Shown here one piece after another: positions 1 through 5,051 of a DNA stretch of 5,197 bases. The stretch is from contig JASHVQ010000192.1 in the NCBI GenBank assembly GCA_030044485.1, forward strand, positions 1-5,197. The letters run 5' to 3'. Below the pieces are notes generated by a model, which had not been told where the DNA came from, made no database searches, and was given only the letters and a program-made list of their open reading frames with translations. A program made the position numbers and the translations under genes. Each line of letters opens with the position of its first letter. Within the stretch, counting starts at the first letter, position 1. This DNA is from Methylovirgula sp. (lineage in GTDB: Bacteria > Pseudomonadota > Alphaproteobacteria > Rhizobiales > Beijerinckiaceae).

Positions 1-4
1 CCCG

Positions 5-616
5 ATGAACGAGAGCGCGTCCGAAGATTCAAATCCGGCTTTGCAGGAGCGGCCGTCGCGCCGCTCTTGGCTCGCCTTCCTGCCGCTGATCCTGTTTGCG
101 GCTCTGGCGCTGCTCTTTTTCCTGCGGCTCTTCGCCGGCGATATTTCGCGCCTGCCTTCGGCGCTCATCGGCAAGCAGGTTCCGAATTTCACGCTGCCGG
201 CGGTCGCGGGCCTCGCCGAACGGCCCGGCCTCACCGACCAGGACATGCGGCAGGGCGGAGTGACCGTGCTCAACGTCTTCGCCTCCTGGTGCGCGCCCTG
301 CCATCAAGAGCATCCACTGCTGTTCGCGCTCGCCGAAGACGATCATCTCGCCGAGGAAGGCGTGCGCCTCTACGGCATCGCCTACAAGGATGCCTCGGAA
401 AACATCCGCCGCTTCCTCGGCCAGAACGGCGACCCCTATGCGCGCATCGGCCTGGACGAGAGCGGGCGCACGGCGATCGACTTCGGGGTTTACGGCGTGC
501 CCGAGACCTTCATCGTCAAGGGGGACGGGACGATCGCCTTCAAATATGTCGGGCCGATCACCGAAGACGCGCTGCGCGACGTGATCCTCCCGCAGATCGA
601 AAAGGCGCGCCATTAG
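5..616 (+). CDS. ccmG: CcmG/DsbE, thiol:disulfide interchange protein of cytochrome c maturation
   Basis: Membrane-anchored periplasmic thioredoxin of 203 residues. In the family it reduces apocytochrome c (directly or through CcmH) so that haem can be attached, and it receives electrons from CcdA/DsbD. Seen: a short cytoplasmic N-terminus with basic residues, one hydrophobic anchor at about residues 22-44, then a thioredoxin-like domain at about 55-200. The active site WCAPC is at residues 95-99 (cysteines 96 and 99) inside VLNVFASWCAPC. The cis-proline motif GVYGVPETF is at 161-169 (Pro166), which is typical of CcmG rather than of general TlpA proteins. Length is slightly above the usual 175-200. 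The ATG is part of an ATGA: a TGA in another frame at 6-8 could end a preceding gene such as ccmD, the usual neighbour, but only 4 bases of upstream sequence are present, so no ribosome site can be judged. Its 3' end faces the next gene. TlpA/ResA-like is the alternative name. Confidence 0.93.
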   Translation: MNESASEDSNPALQERPSRRSWLAFLPLILFAALALLFFLRLFAGDISRLPSALIGKQVPNFTLPAVAGLAERPGLTDQDMRQGGVTVLNVFASWCAPCHQEHPLLFALAEDDHLAEEGVRLYGIAYKDASENIRRFLGQNGDPYARIGLDESGRTAIDFGVYGVPETFIVKGDGTIAFKYVGPITEDALRDVILPQIEKARH

Positions 617-624
617 CGCCCGCG

Positions 625-651
625 GGCTTCGGGCAATGCGCATCCGAAGCC
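625..651. terminator. Hairpin in the convergent gap, possible bidirectional terminator
   Basis: Arms GGCTTCGG (625-632) and CCGAAGCC (644-651) pair perfectly over 8 bp with an 11-nt loop that itself contains the palindrome ATGCGCAT. It lies 9 bp after the ccmG stop and 24 bp after the stop of the minus-strand gene, which is where a shared terminator would be expected. There is no T-run on either strand, so classical intrinsic termination is uncertain; it may instead protect mRNA 3' ends or work with Rho. A second palindrome, GCCCGCGGGC, at 618-627 competes with the left arm. Confidence 0.45.
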
Positions 652-674
652 GAGCCCGGCCGCCGACAGGCCAA

Positions 675-1466
675 TCATCGGTGCAAGGCGCGCCGCGCCT
701 CGGCGGCGAGATCGACAAGCACCTGCCGCAGCTCGGCGGCCGTCGCGACGCGATGCGGGAAGCTGACGCGGACGAGCGATTCATCATTGCCAAGATCGAC
801 GCCTTCGGGATCGAGGCCGACGGCGCGCCACGGGCCGGCGGCGGGGCTGCGATCCAGAGCGGCGGGCGCGCCGAAGGCTTGCGCGAGCAAGCCGGGAACG
901 CCGGGATGGTCGGCTTCGATATGAGCGATCGCAGCGGTCTCGAGCGCGACGATCTCCTCGGCGCCGTCGAGCTCGGTGCCAATGTCCTCGGCACCGAGCG
1001 ATGCGGCGCGCGCGAACCCGCCGTTCAGATGCACGTTCTCGATCCCGACCAGGAAGAAGGAGAAATCCGGGAAATCCGCGTAAAGCTCGGACTTTGGATG
1101 CCGGGCGAGAAAGCGCGCCCGCAAAGCGCCGCGCGTCTCTGAATCATCGACACGCTTGGCGCGCCCGAGGATCGTCAGTCGCGGATGCGCCAAGGGATCG
1201 CCTTGTCCTGGCACGTAGAACAGCAGTGAGAGGCGCGGATCGGCGGCGAGATGACGCCGATGCGCGGCAAGCTCCGAGAGCAGCAGAATGGGCCGTCCGT
1301 CGGGCGCTGTGGCGACGTTGACGAGCGTCGCGAAGGGCTGGCCCTTGTCGGGTATAAGCGTCGCAAGCGTCGCCCAGCGCGTCGCGCGCAGCAAGAGCTT
1401 GGCTTCCGCTACGGGATCGAATTGGGGGGCCGAGGCCCGAGGATCTGCTGCGCCAAATTGAGTCAC
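675..1466 (-). CDS. HugZ-like FMN-binding split-barrel protein with C-terminal DUF2470-type domain
   Basis: Cytoplasmic protein of 263 residues if it starts at the GTG at 1466. Residues about 16-155 resemble the pyridoxamine-5'-phosphate-oxidase-like FMN split barrel: FDPVAEAKLLLRATRWATLATL, then PFATLVNVATAPDGRPILLLSELAAHRRHL, then HPRLTILGRAKRV and a VHLNGGFARA strand. Residues about 168-255 look like DUF2470, with ETAAIAHIEADHP and the closing VRVSFPHRVATAAELRQVLVDLA. This two-domain form occurs in the HugZ/HutZ group, some members of which degrade haem, while others have no proven activity; haem oxygenase function here is inference. Start choice: the frame stays open to a GTG at 1586, but codons between 1466 and 1586 include ATA, TTA, AGG and ACT, unlike the rest of the gene, and family members usually begin near the chosen GTG. 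It is divergent from chvI and convergent with ccmG; haem handling would fit the latter neighbour. No signal peptide or membrane segment is seen. Confidence 0.85.
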   Translation of the reverse strand: MTQFGAADPRASAPQFDPVAEAKLLLRATRWATLATLIPDKGQPFATLVNVATAPDGRPILLLSELAAHRRHLAADPRLSLLFYVPGQGDPLAHPRLTILGRAKRVDDSETRGALRARFLARHPKSELYADFPDFSFFLVGIENVHLNGGFARAASLGAEDIGTELDGAEEIVALETAAIAHIEADHPGVPGLLAQAFGAPAALDRSPAAGPWRAVGLDPEGVDLGNDESLVRVSFPHRVATAAELRQVLVDLAAEARRALHR

Positions 1467-1469
1467 GTA

Positions 1470-1478
1470 CCTAACCTG
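1470..1478 (-). promoter_or_regulatory. Ribosome-site element CAGGTTAGG before the HugZ-like gene
   Basis: Read on the minus strand, CAGGTTAGG ends 3 nt before the GTG at 1466. Its AGG cores give a weak Shine-Dalgarno signal, and its position supports GTG 1466 over the farther starts. The same nine bases occur before chvI. Confidence 0.4.
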
Positions 1479-1547
1479 TTCGCTGAAGGGAGCCTTTTTC
1501 CGCTTGGAGAGGCGAATTTGCCCTAAAAGGGTGGATTCTCCCATAGT

Positions 1548-1553
1548 TATAAT
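1548..1553 (+). promoter_or_regulatory. TATAAT -10-like box in the divergent region
   Basis: A perfect match to the sigma-70 -10 consensus within a short AT-rich stretch of an otherwise GC-rich sequence. If used for chvI, it would start a transcript near 1560 and leave a leader of roughly 180 nt. The opposite strand reads ATTATAAC here, so the same island could also serve the HugZ-like gene with a leader of roughly 75 nt. No good -35 box is present in either direction at standard spacing, so this rests on the -10 match alone. Confidence 0.35.
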
Positions 1554-1625
1554 GGTATACGCTGGAAAGAGGCAGGGCTCGGTCACATTTCGGCCCTCAA
1601 GCTCTAACAGTTTTTGCTCGCTCCA

Positions 1626-1657
1626 CTCGTGCGTCGCCCCCCACTTGAACGTACGAG
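1626..1657 (+). other. Possible hairpin in the chvI leader
   Basis: CTCGTGCG (1626-1633) can pair with CGTACGAG (1650-1657) over 8 bp including one G-U pair, with a 16-nt loop. It lies about 85 nt before the chvI start, in the predicted 5' leader. It may affect mRNA stability or mark a protein-binding inverted repeat; the right arm includes the palindrome CGTACG. Confidence 0.3.
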
Positions 1658-1726
1658 CGCAGTCAATGTGCCGACGATCGCACGCTGCGAGCGCCCCGAG
1701 AAGCCGCTTAAGCAGAAGCAGGCCAC

Positions 1727-1737
1727 CAGGTTAGGAG
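1727..1737 (+). promoter_or_regulatory. chvI ribosome-binding site within CAGGTTAGGAG
   Basis: TTAGGAG (1731-1737) is a good Shine-Dalgarno sequence 5 nt before the ATG at 1743. This decides the start: the frame is open upstream to 1614, but the receiver domain begins directly after this ATG ([10 protein letters not shown]). The first nine bases, CAGGTTAGG (1727-1735), repeat the element found before the divergent gene. Confidence 0.75.
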
Positions 1738-1742
1738 TCTTG

Positions 1743-2438
1743 ATGCCGACGATTGCCCTGGTCGATGACGACCGCAACATCCTCACCTCCGTTTCCATAG
1801 CGCTCGAAGGCGAGGGCTATCGGGTTCAGACCTATACAGACGGATCGACCGCCCTCGACGGACTGAAAACCAATCCACCCGATCTCGCCATTTTCGATAT
1901 CAAAATGCCGCGCATGGACGGAATGGAGCTGCTGCGCAGGCTCAGACAGAAGTCCGATCTGCCGGTGATCTTCCTGACTTCGAAGGACGAAGAGATCGAC
2001 GAATTGTTCGGCCTCAAAATGGGTGCCGACGATTTCATACGCAAACCCTTTTCGCAGCGGCTTTTGGTCGAACGCGTGCGCGCCATCCTGCGCCGCGCCA
2101 ATCCCAAGGAAGCGGCGGCGCAAAAGGAATCGGAAGCCAAGATCCTCGAGCGCGGCCAACTCAAAATGGATCCGGAACGTCACACCTGCACGTGGAAGAA
2201 CGAGGCGGTGACCCTGACCGTCACCGAGTTCCTCATTCTTCAGGCGCTCGCCACGCGCCCCGGCGTCGTGAAAAGCCGCAACGCCCTCATGGATGCAGCC
2301 TACGACGACCAGGTCTACGTGGACGACCGCACCATCGACAGCCACATCAAGCGGCTGCGCAAGAAATTCAAAGCCGTCGATGAGGAATTCGAAATGATCG
2401 AAACCCTCTATGGCGTTGGCTATCGCTTCAAGGAATAG
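1743..2438 (+). CDS. chvI: ChvI, OmpR/PhoB-type response regulator
   Basis: DNA-binding response regulator of 231 residues, partner of the downstream kinase ChvG; known as BvrR in Brucella. Receiver domain at about residues 1-118: acidic pocket DDD at 8-10, phospho-acceptor Asp52 in [13 protein letters not shown], switch Thr79 in VIFLTSK, and Lys101-Pro102. A linker of about 20 residues rich in Ala, Glu and Lys follows. The winged-helix OmpR C-domain spans about 137-231, with [13 protein letters not shown], the recognition-helix region [14 protein letters not shown], and the wing [11 protein letters not shown]. All phosphorylation residues are present and the length is close to the approximately 240 residues of known ChvI. 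In relatives it controls outer-membrane composition, acid response, exopolysaccharide and host colonisation. A strong ribosome site precedes it, and chvG follows after 88 bp on the same strand, so the two are probably co-transcribed. Identity is strongly supported by both sequence and gene order. Confidence 0.95.
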   Translation: MPTIALVDDDRNILTSVSIALEGEGYRVQTYTDGSTALDGLKTNPPDLAIFDIKMPRMDGMELLRRLRQKSDLPVIFLTSKDEEIDELFGLKMGADDFIRKPFSQRLLVERVRAILRRANPKEAAAQKESEAKILERGQLKMDPERHTCTWKNEAVTLTVTEFLILQALATRPGVVKSRNALMDAAYDDQVYVDDRTIDSHIKRLRKKFKAVDEEFEMIETLYGVGYRFKE

Positions 2439-2448
2439 GTTGCGGCCT

Positions 2449-2473
2449 CTCTTGCCGAGAAAGCTCGGCAGAG
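2449..2473 (+). other. Hairpin between chvI and chvG
   Basis: TGCCGAG (2453-2459) and CTCGGCA (2464-2470) form a perfect 7-bp stem with loop AAAG. CTC (2449-2451) and GAG (2471-2473) add 3 bp, with one bulged T at 2452. It starts 10 bp after the chvI stop. No T-run follows, so full termination is unlikely. It could stabilise the chvI mRNA end, mark a processing point, or reduce read-through so that the regulator is made in excess of the kinase. Confidence 0.45.
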
Positions 2474-2526
2474 TAAGCTAAGGGGCTTTCACGCGTTCCT
2501 CGCAAGGCATGGCAACGAGAGGCTGA

Positions 2527-4359
2527 ATGAGCGTCGAAGCGCGCGACACGCAGTTTGAACATGCCGTCGGTATGCGCCGTATCCGTGGCATCGGCCGCAG
2601 GTTCCTCTCCCGCATTCTGCTGTCCGCAAGGACGGTGCAACGCGCCGTAACCGCGCGCTTTTCCTCCTCGCTCACGCGCCGCATCGTCGTGCTCAACCTC
2701 GGCGGCCTCGTCGCGCTGCTCGTCGGCTTCCTCTATCTCAATCAGTTCCGAGAAGGCTTGATCGACGCCCGCGTGCAGAGCCTGCAGACCCAAGGCGAGA
2801 TCATCGCCGCGGCGATCGCCGCCTCGGCGACGATCGATACCGATCAGATCACCGTCGATCCGGAGAAGCTTCTCCAGCTTGCGCCAAGCGAGAACTATGG
2901 ACCGGGCGACGAAAGCCGGCCCTCGCTCGAGTTCTCGATCAACCCGGAGCGGATCGGACCGGTGCTGCGGCGTCTCGTTTCGCCGACGCGCACCCGGGCC
3001 CGCATCTACGACCGCGACGGCTATCTTCTGCTCGACTCGCGCTCGCTGATCGATCGCGCCGACATTCTGCATCATGACGTGCCGGCGCAAAGCGAGGATC
3101 CGCCCTCGCTGATCGAGCGTACCTGGAACGCGGTGCGAGGCTTCGGCCACACCGATCTGCCGCTCTACGAAGACATCGGCACCGCCAACGGGCGCGCCTA
3201 CCCGGAAGTCGGAAGGGCGTTAGGCGGCGAGGCGCAATCCATCGTGCGCGTCAACGCCAAGGGCGAGACCATCGTCTCGGTGGCCGTGCCGATCCAGGTG
3301 ATGCGCAACGTGCGCGGCGCTCTGCTGCTTTCGACGCAGGGCGGCGACATCGACGCCATCATCGCCTCCGAACGTTGGGCGATCATCCGCATCTTCCTGG
3401 TTTCGGCCGGCATCATGCTTCTCCTGTCTTTCTTCCTCGCCGGGACGATCGCCGAACCCATGCACCGTCTGGCGGAGGCGGCCGAGCGCGTCAGGCGCGG
3501 CATCAAATCGCGCCAGGAAATTCCGGATTTCACCTATCGCGCCGACGAGATCGGGCATCTCTCGAGCGCGCTGCGCGACATGACGCGCGCGCTCTACAAT
3601 CGTATCGAGGCAATCGAAAGCTTCGCCGCCGACGTGGCGCATGAATTGAAGAATCCGCTGAGCTCGCTGCGCAGCGCTGTCGAAACTCTGCCCATCGCCC
3701 GTTCCGAAGACTCGCAGCAGCGGCTGCTCGCCATTGTCAAACACGACGTGCGCAGGCTCGACCGGCTGATCAGCGACATTTCCGACGCCTCGCGGCTCGA
3801 CGCCGAACTGGCGCGCGCCGACATAGCGCCGATAGATCTCGCCCGCATTCTCGGCACCGTCGTGTCGATGGCCAATCAAGTCGAGCAGGACAGCATCCGT
3901 GTCACGTTCGATGTCGCCCCCAACTGGTTCAACGAAGAGGGCCGCAGGAAGGGATTCAAAATTCTCGGCCACGACTCGCGCCTCGGCCAAGTCTTCAACA
4001 ATCTCATCGACAACGCCAAGTCCTTCTCCAAGCCGGGCGGCAGCGTGCGCGTCGCGCTGCGCCCCGCCAAAGGCGGATTCGAAAGCGGAGCGCCGAGCGA
4101 CGGCTTCGAGGTGGTGGTCGACGACGACGGACCTGGCATCCCGGCCGACGCTTTCGAGCGCATCTTCGAGCGTTTTTATACCGACCGGCCGTGTCAGGGC
4201 TTCGGCCAGAATTCCGGCCTCGGTCTCTCGATCTCGCGGCAGATCATCGAGGCGCATGGCGGGCGCATCCGCGCCATGAACCGGCTGGCTTCTGGCGGCG
4301 AGGGGCCGGCCAGCGTGCTCGGGGCGCGCTTCATCGTCTGGCTGCGGGCGGCAAAGTGA
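2527..4359 (+). CDS. chvG: ChvG (ExoS/BvrS) membrane sensor histidine kinase
   Basis: Inner-membrane sensor kinase of 610 residues that phosphorylates ChvI. In order: a basic cytoplasmic N-terminus (1-52), membrane segment 1 (about 53-71), a periplasmic sensing region of about 215 residues (72-285), membrane segment 2 (about 286-308), HAMP linker (about 309-360), dimerisation/phospho-acceptor helix with FAADVAHELKNPLSSLR (His372), and an ATPase domain with the N-box around NNLIDNAK (491-498), G1 box DDDGPGIP (532-539), F-box FERIFERF (543-550) and G2 box NSGLGLS (562-568). Every catalytic box is intact and length matches known ChvG proteins. In Sinorhizobium and Agrobacterium the periplasmic protein ExoR holds this kinase off; no exoR is in this window. 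The start has GAGAGG at 2517-2522, 4 nt before the ATG; a second in-frame ATG at codon 16 would only shorten the cytoplasmic tail. The stop codon overlaps the hprK start, which suggests coupled translation. Confidence 0.95.
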   Translation: MSVEARDTQFEHAVGMRRIRGIGRRFLSRILLSARTVQRAVTARFSSSLTRRIVVLNLGGLVALLVGFLYLNQFREGLIDARVQSLQTQGEIIAAAIAASATIDTDQITVDPEKLLQLAPSENYGPGDESRPSLEFSINPERIGPVLRRLVSPTRTRARIYDRDGYLLLDSRSLIDRADILHHDVPAQSEDPPSLIERTWNAVRGFGHTDLPLYEDIGTANGRAYPEVGRALGGEAQSIVRVNAKGETIVSVAVPIQVMRNVRGALLLSTQGGDIDAIIASERWAIIRIFLVSAGIMLLLSFFLAGTIAEPMHRLAEAAERVRRGIKSRQEIPDFTYRADEIGHLSSALRDMTRALYNRIEAIESFAADVAHELKNPLSSLRSAVETLPIARSEDSQQRLLAIVKHDVRRLDRLISDISDASRLDAELARADIAPIDLARILGTVVSMANQVEQDSIRVTFDVAPNWFNEEGRRKGFKILGHDSRLGQVFNNLIDNAKSFSKPGGSVRVALRPAKGGFESGAPSDGFEVVVDDDGPGIPADAFERIFERFYTDRPCQGFGQNSGLGLSISRQIIEAHGGRIRAMNRLASGGEGPASVLGARFIVWLRAAK

Positions 4360-4829
4360 GCGCCGCAATCGAAGATCCGGACGAACCCCTATCGATCCAT
4401 GCCAGCGCCGTCGTCGTCGGCGAAGCGGGGATCATCATTCGCGGCCCCTCGGGCGCCGGCAAAAGCAGTTTGGCGCTCGGCCTGATCGGCGTTGCCGAAC
4501 GCGCCGGTCATTTCGCGCGCCTTGTCGGGGACGACAGGATCGAACTTCGCCGGCGCGGCGGCCGCCTCATTGCCCGCGGCCATCCGCGCATTTCGGGAAT
4601 GGCCGAGCGGCGCGGCCAAGGCCTCGTCCGGATGGATTTCGAGCCCGCCGCCGTCGCCCGCCTAATCGTCGAGCTTTTGGGCCGCGAAGAAGCCAGCCGC
4701 TATCCTGAAGCGACGCGGGTGACGTTCTGCGGGATCAAATTGCCGGTTCTGCCCCTGCTCAAGGACGCTGCCACGCAGGATTCCGCCGCCGCCATCCTGG
4801 CCCGCCTCGACCAGCCTGAGACAATCTGA
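4356..4829 (+). CDS. hprK: HprK, short alphaproteobacterial HPr kinase/phosphorylase
   Basis: Cytoplasmic kinase/phosphorylase of 157 residues that in the family adds or removes phosphate on the regulatory serine of HPr. Seen: conserved SIHASAV (His15), Walker A GPSGAGKSS (30-38), LVGDDRIEL with Asp59-Asp60, and the family signature region ISGMAERRGQGLVRM (79-93). It lacks the N-terminal domain of the roughly 310-residue Bacillus-type enzyme and is a C-terminal-domain-only form, which is normal in alphaproteobacteria and not a truncation. Start: GTG at 4356 in the overlap GTGA with the chvG stop. The frame is open upstream inside chvG to 4191, but that part is not HprK-like. There is no in-frame ATG between this GTG and the conserved SIHASAV. 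The ribosome signal is weak (GGGCGG about 5 nt upstream), so translation is probably coupled to chvG. The signature has Arg-Gly-Gln-Gly where the usual form is Arg-Gly-Leu-Gly. Confidence 0.92.
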   Translation: MSAAIEDPDEPLSIHASAVVVGEAGIIIRGPSGAGKSSLALGLIGVAERAGHFARLVGDDRIELRRRGGRLIARGHPRISGMAERRGQGLVRMDFEPAAVARLIVELLGREEASRYPEATRVTFCGIKLPVLPLLKDAATQDSAAAILARLDQPETI

Positions 4830-5051
4830 CGCACCCCGGCCTCATTCCGCTTGCGAATTTCACCGCAACGCACAATATGGCGCCCCTTTGGCCATGAGCC
4901 CGATGGACCTCCGGTTTTGCGCCCGCAAGCGGATTTTTACGCGGATATGGTGGAAATCAGCCCCGGAGCCTGTCGGGCGGAGCCGATGCATGCGTGTTGA
5001 CCGGCGTCGACACCGGCAATGCGCGGAGTGCCGAATGAAGCGGTGCCTTCG
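4830..5051 (+). other. Gap between hprK and EIIA with weak structural signals
   Basis: This 222-bp gap is long for an operon of otherwise close genes. It holds a 10-bp inverted repeat, TCCGCTTGCG (4846-4855) with CGCAAGCGGA (4924-4933), the right arm followed by TTTTT (4934-4938); a small hairpin ATGGC/GCCAT (4877-4881 with 4891-4895); two GGAGCC direct repeats (4965-4970, 4979-4984); and a near-palindrome centred on GTCGAC (5001-5016). A possible weak promoter is TTGCGA (4851-4856) with AATATG (4874-4879) at 17-bp spacing. An unassigned open frame from ATG 4894 to TGA 5055 overlaps the EIIA start. No signal is strong alone, but together they suggest that EIIA has its own control. Confidence 0.4.
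5001..5016. promoter_or_regulatory. Imperfect palindrome upstream of EIIA, possible operator
   Basis: The 16-bp sequence reads CCGG, C, GTCGAC, A, CCGG, matching its own reverse complement at 14 of 16 positions. It ends 35 bp before the EIIA start. Such symmetry suits a dimeric DNA-binding protein, but GC-rich DNA makes short palindromes common and no regulator can be named. Confidence 0.2.

Larger units (their letters stand above)
1467..1742. promoter_or_regulatory. Divergent regulatory region between the HugZ-like gene and chvI
   Basis: This 276-bp region separates two divergent starts and is visibly less GC-rich than the flanking genes. It must hold the promoters of both. It contains a perfect TATAAT (1548-1553), a possible RNA hairpin AGGGCT/GGCCCT (1574-1579 with 1592-1597, one G-U pair), a T5 run (1611-1615), a second hairpin at 1626-1657, the palindrome CGTACG (1650-1655), and matching 9-nt elements before both start codons. 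No convincing TTGACA-like -35 box sits 16-18 bp before the TATAAT. Rare codons and lack of family similarity argue against coding in the open frames that cross it. ChvI may regulate its own promoter here, as OmpR-type regulators often do, but no specific operator can be assigned. Confidence 0.7.

Noticed and set aside
29..994. Open frame of 321 codons on the minus strand across ccmG and the convergent gap
   Set aside because: Its product is a low-complexity Arg/Pro/Ala sequence typical of GC-rich antisense frames, and it overlaps two well-supported genes.
67..1142. Plus-strand open frames at 67-924 and 636-1142
   Set aside because: They run out of frame through ccmG or antisense to the HugZ-like gene, and their products show no domain pattern.
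1467..1586. N-terminal extension of the HugZ-like protein to GTG 1586 or ATG 1544
   Set aside because: GTG 1586 has a passable GAGG upstream, but the extra codons include ATA, TTA, AGG and ACT, the added residues look unlike the family, and the stretch covers the AT-rich promoter-like island.
1571..1616. Intrinsic terminator from hairpin 1574-1597 and T-run 1611-1615
   Set aside because: The T-run lies 13 nt past a weak 6-bp stem, too far for an intrinsic terminator, and there is no gene upstream on that strand to end.
1614..1742. Extension of chvI to an upstream start at 1614
   Set aside because: The receiver domain begins at ATG 1743, which has a strong ribosome site; the 43 extra residues resemble no known part of a response regulator.
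2509..2526. Five-codon frame ATG 2509 to TGA 2524 directly before chvG
   Set aside because: It has no good ribosome site of its own and covers the chvG Shine-Dalgarno sequence; probably chance.
4191..4355. Extension of hprK into chvG from ATG 4191
   Set aside because: The 55 added residues lie over the kinase G2 box in another frame and do not resemble HprK; the GTGA overlap gives the better start.
3220..4368. Minus-strand open frame of 382 codons antisense to chvG
   Set aside because: chvG on the plus strand carries all kinase motifs in order; the antisense product is an Asp/Arg/Ala-rich shadow with no recognisable domain.
4997..5025. TTGACC at 4997 as the -35 box of an EIIA promoter
   Set aside because: At 16-18 bp spacing the sequence is GC-rich with no -10-like hexamer.
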